Part shown: piece after piece, positions 8,681 to 17,459 of the stretch
Numbering within the stretch: position 1 is the first letter of the stretch
How the letters are laid out: every line of letters starts with the position of its first letter
Assembly (NCBI RefSeq): GCF_025370755.1
Contig: NZ_JAMXFC010000055.1
Coordinates: 1 to 33,294, forward strand
Origin: Laspinema sp. D2d
GTDB lineage: Bacteria; Cyanobacteriota; Cyanobacteriia; Cyanobacteriales; Laspinemataceae
Length of the DNA: 33,294 bases
Direction of reading: 5' to 3'
Made by a program: the position numbers and the translations under genes
The notes under the pieces: model-generated
Database searches by the model: none
Told to the model about the DNA's origin: nothing
The model's input: the letters and a program-made list of their open reading frames with translations, nothing else

Positions 8681-11251
8681 TTACCTCGGATCACCTCCCG
8701 CCCTAAACAAAGTTCCTAATTCTCCCTCTCCTCGTAGGGGAAGGACCGGGGAGGGGTTTCGAGTGGTTGGGGTATTGAGATCCCATAGCTCAATTTTACC
8801 GCCATCTCCGCCACTGACCAGGGTTTTGCCATCAGGTAAAAATACCAGTTGGTAACAACTTGAGGGTGATGGCAGGGTCCGAACCACTTGGGTGGAGGCA
8901 ATATTAACGAGGGAAATTTCCATTCCCGCACAAACCGCCAACGTTTCACCATCAGGACTCAAAGCGTATTTTTGACCTTGGGGAATGCGACTGACTGCAC
9001 TCCCGTTTGAGGGATTCCAAAACTGAATGCCGGTATCGGTTCGACTGAGGAGGAGATTACCCTGGGAACTAAATATCAGTCCATTGACGATATGTTCCCC
9101 GGAGAGTTCGATGCGGTTCACCTCTTCGCCACTGCTGGAATTCCAGAGTTGGATCAGTTCCACACTACTGCTCGCAAGACGGTTACCATCTGGACTGAAG
9201 GCGAGGGAATAACTGGAGTAGGGTGCGTTTCCACGCAGGGTGTTTAGCACTTGTCCGGTAGCCGCATTCCAGAGTATAATGTTATCGGCACTACTGGCAA
9301 GGGTTTGACTGTTGGGACTGAAGGCAACGGCGGTAATTCCATCACTGCCGGGGTGAGTGAGGGTTCGCACAACTTCGCCGGTTTGAGTATCCCACAGTTG
9401 AACTTTTGGGGTATTATCGGTATCGTCCCAAATGCCTGCGGCGAGCAACTTTCCATCGGGACTCAGGGCGATCGCATCCCGGCTGTTACCTGTCCAGGAG
9501 AAGGTATGACGAACGGTTCCTTTCTGAATGTCCCAGACGTTGATCGTACCTTCACCATTGGTACTGACGAGGATTTTTCCATCGCGCGAGAGGGAGAGGA
9601 ATTCAATATCAGCGCGATCGCCATCTTCCGCAGAATGTAACAGGGTATTGTTAGAAAATTCCGGCGAAGTTGCACGACTGCCACTGGGGCGATAGTAAGC
9701 TAAAATTTCTGTAACATCTTCCCGCAAGCGATTACTCCAGAGTCCCATCAACAAAAACTCAAAGTCTTCCTCTCGAAATTGCCCTGAATATTCCGATTGC
9801 AATTCAGAAACTAAACGGTTTGCCTCTTCCCGATTTCCAGTCGCATTCAAGGCGGCTGCTAATGCGATTTTTCGAGGGGCGTCTTGGGGATTTTCTTGAA
9901 ATAAAGTTTCTAAATAAGGAATTGCCTCTTGCACTTGACCCCGGTCATAAAGGGCTTGAGCCAGGTTGAATTCGGTGGGTAAATAGTCTACCCCTTGGGT
10001 GACAATTTCTTGGCCTACGGTAGCAATCGTTTGGGCATCAGATTGGAGGCGAGAAGAAGGAAAATTGGGTTGCAATAAGGTGGCTCTCCCCTGCCAATTT
10101 TCTGGCTTGTTCAAGAGTTCAAAAACGAGGGAAAGGGCTGTTTTGCCTTGACCACTCGCATATAAGGCACTAGCGAGGGCAACTTGGGCATTCCCTTTGA
10201 CCTCGTTGAGTTCGACTAAAAAGAGTTGCTGTTGGGGAGAGGAGTTAGGATTGGATTGACCTTGCGCGATCGCCTCAGTTGCTAAATTAATGGCTTTCTG
10301 AAATTGGGCGATCGCCTCTGAACTGTCTCCCGCTTCATACTGGGCTTGTCCCATGCCAAATACCGCCGGAAGATAATTTGAATCTATGGCTAAAACTCTT
10401 TGATACTGGGCGATTGCAGGTTGAATTTGGTTAGCCATTAGCTGGCGATCGGCTTGTTTGGAAAGGGGATAGGCAAAGGAAGGATTAGTAGATAAAACCG
10501 TTAAATCCATCGCTTCAATGGATTCTATAAACGTATCTAGGGGAATGCCTAAATTAAACCCGGATTTGATATCTACCGTATCTCCGGTATCCGGATTATA
10601 AATTGCTTGTCCCTCAGCACGTCCATGAATGCCAATCAGACGACCAAAGGTATCTAAAACCGGACCGCCACTCATGCCCGATCGCGTGATATTAGTATAA
10701 ACCAGCTCATATCCAGACTCTGTTCCCGACTGCGATCGACCGGAAATTTGACCGGGAGTCATTTGAAAGCTGCGTTCTGTAATGGCAATTCCTGGATGGG
10801 GCCATCCCGCAATATACACCGAAGTCCCCGGTTGAGCGATATCTGAATCTCCCATCTGGGCGATCGCATAGGATTCGCTACTGCTAAACTGAACTAAAGC
10901 TAAATCTAAATTCGGTAATCGCCGAACAGTGGTATAATTTAGGGGATGTTGTATCCCATCTGCCGTGACAATTTGATACTCATCAGGACTAGCAACCACA
11001 TGATTGGCAGTTAACACCGTATAGGTATTCCCTTGCTTGCCAATTAGCACTCCTGAACCCGGATTTTGGCCGTTGATGACTACCGTAACTTGCTGCGTCA
11101 GGGTGGCAATATCAGCTTGAGTCACTTGAACCTGGGCGAGGGACGACTGGGGGAGGGGTTGTAACGATGCCGGTTGCGTGAACCCCGCTAATTCTAGGGG
11201 AAGAATGACGGCAGTCCACAGAGAAAAGAGGGTCAAAGTACGTTGAATCAT
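8681..11251 (-). CDS. Exported trypsin-like protease with TPR and WD40 modules
   Basis: The largest of four paralogous proteases, 856 aa from the ATG at 11251 (a GTG codon lies directly upstream). Order: a signal-peptide-like N-terminus to about residue 40; an S1-type protease domain of about residues 42-245 with His84 in TANHVV, Asp116 in NLDLALVQF and Ser194 in SGMSGGP; TPR-type repeats of about residues 265-480; and seven WD40-like blades of about residues 545-830 (SPDGKLLAAG, SPDGNRLASS and others), enough for a closed propeller. The last 27 or so residues (NPSPVLPLRGEGELG and after) read like a translated dispersed repeat rather than protein of this family. The gene follows the protease-TPR gene by 77 bases. 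Substrate unknown; activity is inferred from the complete triad. Confidence 0.9.
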   Translation of the reverse strand: MIQRTLTLFSLWTAVILPLELAGFTQPASLQPLPQSSLAQVQVTQADIATLTQQVTVVINGQNPGSGVLIGKQGNTYTVLTANHVVASPDEYQIVTADGIQHPLNYTTVRRLPNLDLALVQFSSSESYAIAQMGDSDIAQPGTSVYIAGWPHPGIAITERSFQMTPGQISGRSQSGTESGYELVYTNITRSGMSGGPVLDTFGRLIGIHGRAEGQAIYNPDTGDTVDIKSGFNLGIPLDTFIESIEAMDLTVLSTNPSFAYPLSKQADRQLMANQIQPAIAQYQRVLAIDSNYLPAVFGMGQAQYEAGDSSEAIAQFQKAINLATEAIAQGQSNPNSSPQQQLFLVELNEVKGNAQVALASALYASGQGKTALSLVFELLNKPENWQGRATLLQPNFPSSRLQSDAQTIATVGQEIVTQGVDYLPTEFNLAQALYDRGQVQEAIPYLETLFQENPQDAPRKIALAAALNATGNREEANRLVSELQSEYSGQFREEDFEFLLMGLWSNRLREDVTEILAYYRPSGSRATSPEFSNNTLLHSAEDGDRADIEFLSLSRDGKILVSTNGEGTINVWDIQKGTVRHTFSWTGNSRDAIALSPDGKLLAAGIWDDTDNTPKVQLWDTQTGEVVRTLTHPGSDGITAVAFSPNSQTLASSADNIILWNAATGQVLNTLRGNAPYSSYSLAFSPDGNRLASSSVELIQLWNSSSGEEVNRIELSGEHIVNGLIFSSQGNLLLSRTDTGIQFWNPSNGSAVSRIPQGQKYALSPDGETLAVCAGMEISLVNIASTQVVRTLPSPSSCYQLVFLPDGKTLVSGGDGGKIELWDLNTPTTRNPSPVLPLRGEGELGTLFRAGGDPR

Positions 11252-11328
11252 CACAGTTATTAAAGGGGATAAGTAAACTAAGTGCTAGTGAGAAGGAAGG
11301 CGGGGAAATTGAGATGCATTGGAGATTT

Positions 11329-12831
11329 TTACGTCTGAGGCGGAATAAGGGGTCGAGCTTTTTCAATCAGGCGATCGCTCCAAAAAATGCCCAACCATCC
11401 TGCCGGTTCCCCCGTCACCCTATCCTGGGATTGTTCCGTTTGCATCTCTCGTAGTAAGACAGTGGCCCGATCGCTTTGGCCGGTTTCCTGGAATGCGATC
11501 GCGAGGGCTAACATCACTCGGGGGTCATTTGTATAACCCTCCAGAAGTTTTTGAAAATAGGGAATTGCTGCCTGAACTTGTCCGAGTTCGTAGAGAACCT
11601 GTCCCTGATTGAATTCCAAAGGTAATTTACCCGCTGTGGTAGATAGGATTTTTTCACCATACTGCTGTAGGGGAACGGCATCATTGCGCAGGCGACTACT
11701 GGCAAAATCGGGTTGAAACAGTTTGTCTCTCACCATTTGATTATTGTATTGCAAAAGACCTACAAGCAGATTTAATCCCTCCAGGCGATCGCCGGAGGTA
11801 AACAACAGGGTCCCTAAAGCCAATTCTGCATTCACTTGATTATTATAGGCTAGAATTTCCACTGTACCCAGGGTTCGGAGTCGTTCCATTTCAGCCCGAG
11901 TTAATTCTACCGCCTTTTGAAACTGACTCAATGCCAAGTTTTGATCGCCGGATTCATAGTACGCCTGTCCGAGTCCAAATATTGCCTCTAAATACTCCGG
12001 ATTCACTTCCGTCGCCCGGTTGTATAACCTAACGGCATCAACTACGCGGTTTTCTCCTAATGCCTGTATTGCTGCATCGGTCAGGGGTTTAGCAAAGCTA
12101 GGATTAGGCGGTAAAGGGTTGGGTTCGTTCAATTGTATAAAAGTCGCTAAGGGAATTCCTAAATTAAATCCCGCCTTAACAGATACCATATCCCCCGTAT
12201 CAGGATTATAAATATTTTGTCCCTCAGATTGTCCATGAATGCCAATTAATTCCCCATTTTGGTTAAATGCAGGACCGCCACTCATCCCCGACCGGGTAAT
12301 GTTTGTATAAACTAATTCATACCCATCGGAAGTTTCTGAGGGTGATCGCCCTGAAACCGTCCCGCTTGTGAGTTGAAAAATCCGTTCGGTGATTGCTTCC
12401 CCAGGATGGGGCCATCCCGCAATATATACAGTATCCCCTTGACTGACTTGATCTGAATTTCCGATCTTTGCCAAGTCATAGCTGCGATCGCTGGTAAACT
12501 GAACTACCGCTAAATCAGCATCCGGTATCTTATTAATTCGTTGATAATCAAGGGGGTACTTTTGTTGATCCGGGGTAACAATGTAATATTCATCCGGTGT
12601 AGCGACAACGTGTTTAGCCGTCAGAACAAAGTAAGAATTCCCGGATTGGCCGATAATCACCCCGGACCCGGGATTTTGTCCCTCAATCAGGACGGTTACC
12701 TGTTCTGCCATTGCTGACACCTGCTGCTGGTTCAGTTGAGCGATCGCCACTGGCATAGAAATCCCCATCGTCCCAGCAATGACTATTGCTGCGGTAGGTG
12801 GATAGAAATTGAAACTGAAAGTGCGACTCAT
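11329..12831 (-). CDS. Exported trypsin-like protease with TPR module
   Basis: A 500-aa paralogue. A signal peptide of about residues 1-31 ends in PVAIAQ. The S1 domain follows with His74 (TAKHVV), Asp106 (DADLAVVQF) and Ser184 (SGMSGGP), and ends with the shared block GFNLGIPLATFI. The C-terminal half (about residues 250-490) consists of TPR-type helical repeats (FGLGQAYYESGDQNLALSQF; EFNQGQVLYELGQVQAAIPY) closely related to the TPR part of the downstream gene, but the WD40 propeller is absent. The ATG is preceded by AGAGGAAAAC, the best ribosome site in the cluster. It lies 25 bases after the upstream protease gene. It may be the ancestor, or a truncated sister, of the TPR-WD40 protease next to it. 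Confidence 0.9.
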   Translation of the reverse strand: MSRTFSFNFYPPTAAIVIAGTMGISMPVAIAQLNQQQVSAMAEQVTVLIEGQNPGSGVIIGQSGNSYFVLTAKHVVATPDEYYIVTPDQQKYPLDYQRINKIPDADLAVVQFTSDRSYDLAKIGNSDQVSQGDTVYIAGWPHPGEAITERIFQLTSGTVSGRSPSETSDGYELVYTNITRSGMSGGPAFNQNGELIGIHGQSEGQNIYNPDTGDMVSVKAGFNLGIPLATFIQLNEPNPLPPNPSFAKPLTDAAIQALGENRVVDAVRLYNRATEVNPEYLEAIFGLGQAYYESGDQNLALSQFQKAVELTRAEMERLRTLGTVEILAYNNQVNAELALGTLLFTSGDRLEGLNLLVGLLQYNNQMVRDKLFQPDFASSRLRNDAVPLQQYGEKILSTTAGKLPLEFNQGQVLYELGQVQAAIPYFQKLLEGYTNDPRVMLALAIAFQETGQSDRATVLLREMQTEQSQDRVTGEPAGWLGIFWSDRLIEKARPLIPPQT

Positions 12832-12856
12832 GTTTTCCTCTGTAAGCGAATTGAAT

Positions 12857-14560
12857 TTAAGGATGCGATCGCCAAATGCTCAAAAATTGAGCACCGGCAC
12901 CTGAACCCCCTTTTTCATAACTTCCGGTCACAAAAATTTGACCATCAGGACTAAAGGCGGCCACGGTTTTCCCTTCGGGGAAAAATAGTCGATTGCCGGT
13001 TTGCACATTCCACATCAAAACCGATTCTTCATCCTCAACAGACCCTCCAGCTAATACTAATCGTTGTCCTGAAGAGTCAAAAAATAAAGAACAATTAAAT
13101 TTAATATGAGTTTTAGGAATCGTCCAGTCTTTAAGGACTTCTCGGGTTTTAATATCCCACACAATCACTCGACCCGGTGTGCTGCTATAGGTACTCATTG
13201 CTCTTGGCATTAAGGCTGTGACAAAAGTTGTTCCATCAGGACTCATTGCCACACAGCGCACCGTTTGTTTGGCCGGACTATCGAGGGGATATTGAACCGT
13301 TTGAATGGGTTCTTGGGTGGATAAATTCAAAATTCTCCCGTGATCCGCATTGGCGATCGCAATCCATTGACCATCGGCACTAAAGGCTATATCAGTAACG
13401 TCCTCCTCGAAGGCGATCGCGGTTTTGAGGGTTCCGGTTTGTACCTCCCATAAATTAATCTCCTTCTCGCCATGATTTCCCGTGGCAATCAGTTGACCAT
13501 CGGGACTCATGGCCGTGATGAAATTACCATTAAAGTTCCGTTGAATTGTCCCAGTTTCTAAGTCCCAAACCTGAATAATATCCAGTTCAGTATCCCTTTG
13601 ATGTAGACTAACTAAAGATTTTCCATCGGGGGTAATGTGGACTTTTTTAGTGTAATGGCGACTGCCTTGATCCCAGGTTTGTTTTAACTCCCCGGTAGAC
13701 AAATCCCAGACCCGAATTATCCCATCTCCATACCCCGCAATCACCGTCTGATTATCCGGGGCGATCGCTGCCGAAGTCACGAAAAACTCGTTATCGATTT
13801 TCAAATCCTGCACGGAAAAGAAATTAAATCGAGCATAGGGTAAATTAACCCCAACTTCGGTAGCACTTTCTAAAAATAAATTCAGGGGAATCCCTAAATT
13901 AAACCCCGATTTGACCGCAATAGTATCCCCAGTTTCAGGATTATAAATCGGTTCCCCTTCTGCTCGTCCGTGAATGCCAATGAGTAACCCAGTTTCATCA
14001 AAAATTGGACCGCCACTCATGCCCGATCGCGTCACATTGGTGTACACTAATTCATATCCTTCTTCTGCCACCCCCATCCCTCGTCCCGAGAGTTTTCCCG
14101 AGGTCATTTGAAAGATGCGCTGGGTAATGGCCTGTCCGGGATGCGGCCATCCCGAAATATAAACCCCGGTTCCTTCTGTCGTCGTATCGGAGTTTCCCTT
14201 CACCGCCACGGGATAATATTCAGAACTGGTAAATTGGGTCAAAGCTAGGTCTAAATTGGGCAGTTTAGTGACCTGATTATAATCGATAGGATATACCGTC
14301 CCTTCCGGGGTAATAATTTGATAATCATCCTCCGTCGCCAGAACGTGTTTCGCGGTTAAAACGGTGTAATGGTTTCCCTGTTTGGCAATAATAATTCCCG
14401 ACCCGGGATTTTGACCCTGAATAATGACGGTCATGGATTTGGCAATCGCCGCAATCACTCGCTCATCAACGGTTTGGGGATGAGCCAATGCCGAAGAAAA
14501 CGTTACAATCGTAAGGCTCAATAATACAGTGGAAATGCCAGAATACCAGTTCTGAAACAT
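12857..14560 (-). CDS. Exported trypsin-like protease with WD40 propeller (second copy)
   Basis: 567 aa from the ATG at 14560 (a TTG at 14569 extends the frame by three codons). A hydrophobic signal segment precedes ALAHPQ. The S1 domain carries His72 (TAKHVL), Asp104 (NLDLALTQF) and Ser182 (SGMSGGP). After the shared GFNLGIPLNLFL block come about seven WD40-like blades (APDNQTVIAGYGDG, TPDGKSLVS, SPDGQLIATG, SADGQWIAI, SPDGTTFVT, DSSGQRLVLAG, SPDGQIFVTG). These blades are more divergent than those of the upstream copy and include longer loops. There is no clear ribosome site; it starts 26 bases after the upstream stop codon, so translation may depend on the operon. Confidence 0.9.
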   Translation of the reverse strand: MFQNWYSGISTVLLSLTIVTFSSALAHPQTVDERVIAAIAKSMTVIIQGQNPGSGIIIAKQGNHYTVLTAKHVLATEDDYQIITPEGTVYPIDYNQVTKLPNLDLALTQFTSSEYYPVAVKGNSDTTTEGTGVYISGWPHPGQAITQRIFQMTSGKLSGRGMGVAEEGYELVYTNVTRSGMSGGPIFDETGLLIGIHGRAEGEPIYNPETGDTIAVKSGFNLGIPLNLFLESATEVGVNLPYARFNFFSVQDLKIDNEFFVTSAAIAPDNQTVIAGYGDGIIRVWDLSTGELKQTWDQGSRHYTKKVHITPDGKSLVSLHQRDTELDIIQVWDLETGTIQRNFNGNFITAMSPDGQLIATGNHGEKEINLWEVQTGTLKTAIAFEEDVTDIAFSADGQWIAIANADHGRILNLSTQEPIQTVQYPLDSPAKQTVRCVAMSPDGTTFVTALMPRAMSTYSSTPGRVIVWDIKTREVLKDWTIPKTHIKFNCSLFFDSSGQRLVLAGGSVEDEESVLMWNVQTGNRLFFPEGKTVAAFSPDGQIFVTGSYEKGGSGAGAQFLSIWRSHP

Positions 14561-14586
14561 GAGATTCAATGAACGCTAAACGGTAG

Positions 14587-16248
14587 TTAAGGTTGAGGAA
14601 GTTGCCACAATTGAACCGTGCCATTTTGTGCACTACTGACCAGACTTTGCCCATCCCTAGAAAAGGCCAGGGAAAATACCGGACTGAGTGGACCACTCCC
14701 TGAATTTCTCACTTCCAAATTTCGCACCCGATTTCCTGTATAGAGGTTCCAAATCTGAATGGTTCCATCACTTCCGGCACTAGCGAGAATATGGCCGTAG
14801 GGGTCAATGGCAATACTATAAACGGTTCCCGTATGACCCGTTAAAGTCTGTAGCAATTCCCCGGTGCGAAGATTCCATACTTTCACGAGTCCATCGTCTG
14901 CACTGGCGGAAGCGAGCAAGTTACCATAAGGAGACGTAGCAACGGATGTAATTCGGTTGGCATTTCCCGTGAGAGTCTGGAGGGCTTCTCCCGCTTCAGG
15001 ATTCCAGAGTTTAATCGTTTTATCCGTACTGCCACTCACGAGAACTTTGCCATCAGGACTAAAGGCCAGTCCATTCACATAGTCCCGATGTCCCGTAAGG
15101 GTACGCACTAACTCTCCAGTTTGGGGATTCCAAAGTTTAATGTCCATCTCTTCTGCACTCCCAGACGCCAGGAGAGTACCATCAGGACTAAAAGCCACTG
15201 CTCTCACAAATGAGCGATCGCCTTGGAAACTTTTCACCAGTTCCCCAGTCTCCCGGTTCCAAAGTTTGACGGTCCCATCCTCACCGCCACTGACTAAGGT
15301 TTGTCCATCGGGACTAAAGGTGAGGGCTGTAACCGCTTTGGGATGCCCAGTGAGGGTGCGGATTTCTTCGCCGGTAGTGCCATTGGAAAGTTTGATAATA
15401 CCATCTTTACTCCCACTGGCGATCGTCTGATTGTCCGGGGCCAAGGCCACTGCTAAGACAAAGGCTGAATGTGCCGGGAGAGTCACACTGGCCGGGGTAA
15501 AATTATCCCCTAAGCGCGGTAAATTGATGCCGGTTTCGGAGGCAAGACTCACAAAAGTATTAATCGGAATCCCCACATTAAACCCGGATTTGACATCCAC
15601 CGTATCTCCGGTATCCGGATTATAAATCGGTTCCCCTTCCGCCCGTCCGTGAATCCCAATTAACCGGCCCTGATTATCAAATACAGGACCACCACTCATC
15701 CCCGAACGGGTGATATTGGTATAAATCAATCCATACCCATCCTCTAACGCCGTGAGAGGACGACCGGAAATCGTCCCTTTTGCCACCTGATAAATCCGTT
15801 CCGTAATCACTCGTCCCGGATGAGGCCAACCGGATACATAAATCGTCGCCCCTTCCATTGCGTCATCAGAATTGCCAAAATGAGCAACGCGGTAGCGGTT
15901 GGAACTGGTGAATTCCACCACTGCTAAATCCACTCCGGGCAGTTTTTTGACCGTGCGATAATCGACGGGATAGCTTTGAGCATCAGTTGTGAGAATGGCG
16001 TACTCATCCGGGGTGGCGATCGCGTGTTTGGCCGTAAGTACGGTGTAAGTATTGCCATTGCGGCCAATAATCACCCCAGAACCGGGATTTTGACCATTAA
16101 TGACGACCGAAACCTCTCGACCCATTGCCGCGATCGCCTGTTCTTCGATTCCCTGGGTTTGGGGCAGGGAAATGGGAGCCTTTGCGACTAAAATTACGGC
16201 CCCTACCCCCAGGATCGCCGCTGATAAACCCGCCCTAGACCATTTCAT
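14587..16248 (-). CDS. Exported trypsin-like protease with WD40 propeller (first copy)
   Basis: A 553-aa paralogue, the first of the four in transcription order. An N-terminal hydrophobic segment (LSAAILGVGAVILVAKAPIS) acts as signal peptide or anchor. The S1 domain has a full triad: His75 (TAKHAI), Asp107 (GVDLAVVEF) and Ser185 (SGMSGGP). Seven regular WD40 blades follow from about residue 258 to the end (SPDGQTLVSGGEDGTVKLWN and similar), closing with VQLWQLPQP. S1 peptidases cleave via an acyl-enzyme; the propeller should bind partners. The ATG has GAGGT upstream and lies 17 bases after the COP23 stop codon, which argues for one transcript. WD40 on the exported side of a membrane is less common than in the cytoplasm. 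Confidence 0.92.
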   Translation of the reverse strand: MKWSRAGLSAAILGVGAVILVAKAPISLPQTQGIEEQAIAAMGREVSVVINGQNPGSGVIIGRNGNTYTVLTAKHAIATPDEYAILTTDAQSYPVDYRTVKKLPGVDLAVVEFTSSNRYRVAHFGNSDDAMEGATIYVSGWPHPGRVITERIYQVAKGTISGRPLTALEDGYGLIYTNITRSGMSGGPVFDNQGRLIGIHGRAEGEPIYNPDTGDTVDVKSGFNVGIPINTFVSLASETGINLPRLGDNFTPASVTLPAHSAFVLAVALAPDNQTIASGSKDGIIKLSNGTTGEEIRTLTGHPKAVTALTFSPDGQTLVSGGEDGTVKLWNRETGELVKSFQGDRSFVRAVAFSPDGTLLASGSAEEMDIKLWNPQTGELVRTLTGHRDYVNGLAFSPDGKVLVSGSTDKTIKLWNPEAGEALQTLTGNANRITSVATSPYGNLLASASADDGLVKVWNLRTGELLQTLTGHTGTVYSIAIDPYGHILASAGSDGTIQIWNLYTGNRVRNLEVRNSGSGPLSPVFSLAFSRDGQSLVSSAQNGTVQLWQLPQP

Positions 16249-16265
16249 TGTGTTTTACCTCACCG

Positions 16266-16916
16266 TTATTGCGGAACGTCTCGACGGGGAACCGGGGGAG
16301 TCCGACTTCCCAATGCCGGGAGTTGGGGATATTCCCCGTTTAAATACTTATCAAAACGGATGTACAGGCGATTAGTCGTTTCGGCGATCGGTCCGGCGGA
16401 TGCTACCCGAATTCGGAACATTCGTTGTAACATTCCTCGGGGATTGCTACCGCCACTAAGGGGAAACAACATCCCGCTACAAGGTTCATTTTCTCCCGGC
16501 GCAACACAGGCGACCAGTTCACCGTTCATAATCCCACTGGTGATATAGTTGAGGGTTCCCTCGTCATAGTAGGTTTGAAAGCGGGTGGAGACTTCCTCAC
16601 ACTGTTGTTGCGCGTTAATCTCCGGGTCTTTGATGGCATTTTTATCCCAAATCACCATCGGCATTTCCCCGTTAGGGGTCCGCGCCATTGTAGCGGGAAT
16701 TCCCTCAACAGTCCCGCAGAAAAAGCTAGTGGTTTCTACCGGGGGTTGAGGTTGTGCGAGGGTTAGGGCCGCACTCAGGGTCTGGAAGAGGGCGATCGCC
16801 CCGACTTGACTCCCTCGGATGATGAGTGTTAATACTTGATGGGTCAGGGTTTGCCCGGGTGCGATCGCCCCGACCTGATTCTCTCGGATTATTGGTGTTA
16901 ATAATGGCCTCTTCAT
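16266..16916 (-). CDS. COP23-domain protein
   Basis: A 216-aa protein whose mature part (about residues 58-205) matches the COP23 family, named after a 23-kDa circadian-oscillating, membrane-associated protein of a unicellular cyanobacterium. Recognisable features are SFFCGTVEGIPATMA, a QQCEEVSTRF helix, an ACVAPGENEPC loop, LFPLSGG and a C-terminal RLYIRFDKYL. Four cysteines (FFC, QQC, AC, PC) could form two disulfides, in keeping with export. The N-terminus is odd: a 23-residue unit (LTPIIRENQVGAIAPGQTL, then LTLIIRGSQVGAIALFQTL) is duplicated, the second unit running into an AALTLAQ signal-peptide-like end. It is the first gene of the cluster, 17 bases before the first protease gene. Its function is unknown. 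Confidence 0.85.
   Translation of the reverse strand: MKRPLLTPIIRENQVGAIAPGQTLTHQVLTLIIRGSQVGAIALFQTLSAALTLAQPQPPVETTSFFCGTVEGIPATMARTPNGEMPMVIWDKNAIKDPEINAQQQCEEVSTRFQTYYDEGTLNYITSGIMNGELVACVAPGENEPCSGMLFPLSGGSNPRGMLQRMFRIRVASAGPIAETTNRLYIRFDKYLNGEYPQLPALGSRTPPVPRRDVPQ
16792..16904 (-). repeat. 69-bp tandem duplication inside the COP23 gene
   Basis: Segments 16861-16904 and 16792-16835 align over 44 bases with about seven mismatches. The period is 69 bp (23 codons), so the frame is kept. Each copy begins with the HIP1 octamer GCGATCGC. The duplication doubles the signal-peptide region of the protein. Confidence 0.7.
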
Positions 16917-17459
16917 GAGTTATTCCATCCCCTCTCCTGCACGATCTTAATTTTAGGTTTAACATGAAATCAGAGTCTTGTGACTCAAGTCCGTGATCAC
17001 CCCTGTGACTCCAATAGTTCCCACTTTGGATTGTCCTGGACTCCCCCGCCTTCGGACTCATTACCACGGTTATTATTCTCCGGACAAATTGAGGACCACT
17101 CTGGGTAAGCCCGTGACCCCTAGAAAGGGCCAGAACCCTTTGAGGGTCCAACCCCTGGACCATTCTCATTCAAGTTTTAACAAAGTTTTAAGATTTCCCC
17201 TAACCCCTGGCGATCGGCCCGAACTGGAACGGAAATGTCACTGTAATTGAGCACTTTTGTTCTGTATCCCTAAGTTTAGGTAAACAACCTCAAGTGATCT
17301 AAACCCCGGCCCCAATGAGTATTTATATTTGTTCATATTTTTTTGAAAAACTTAATAAAAAAAGTGTTATTTTAATGATAAGATTTGATGAACTTAGCGA
17401 TAAACCTTTAGCAAGAGGGTAATCGCAAATCTGCATTTTAAACAAGGAGTTGAGTAGAA
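16917..17459. other. Divergent promoter region of the protease cluster and a small gene
   Basis: 543 bases between the start of the COP23 gene (minus) and the 63-aa gene (plus). The COP23-proximal half is G+C-rich and includes a small hairpin GAGTC-TTGT-GACTC at 16973-16986. The other half (about 17320-17400) is strongly A+T-rich. No gene could be supported. A frame on the minus strand (16726-17169) overlaps the COP23 gene and is judged spurious. Confidence 0.5.
17343..17373 (+). promoter_or_regulatory. Possible sigma-70-type promoter of the 63-aa gene
   Basis: TTGAAA at 17343-17348 is followed after 18-19 bases by TTATTT/TATTTT, in the most A+T-rich stretch of the region and about 90 bases before the start codon. 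The match to consensus is moderate, and other hexamers nearby (for example TAAGAT) fit almost as well. Confidence 0.3.

Noticed and set aside
9251-9640. 129-codon plus-strand frame
   Set aside because: It lies antisense within the WD40 part of the protease-TPR-WD40 gene and is a shadow of its repeats.
4424-16916. Interpretation of the protease-CHAT cluster as an intracellular antiphage system
   Set aside because: Trypsin-like and CHAT effectors do occur in bacterial conflict systems, but no STAND or other NTPase, effector-associated domain, nucleotide-signalling enzyme or reverse transcriptase is present, and all members appear exported. An envelope role fits better.
16726-17169. 147-codon frame on minus
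   Set aside because: It overlaps the well-supported COP23 gene in another frame and has repeat-like, low-complexity composition.
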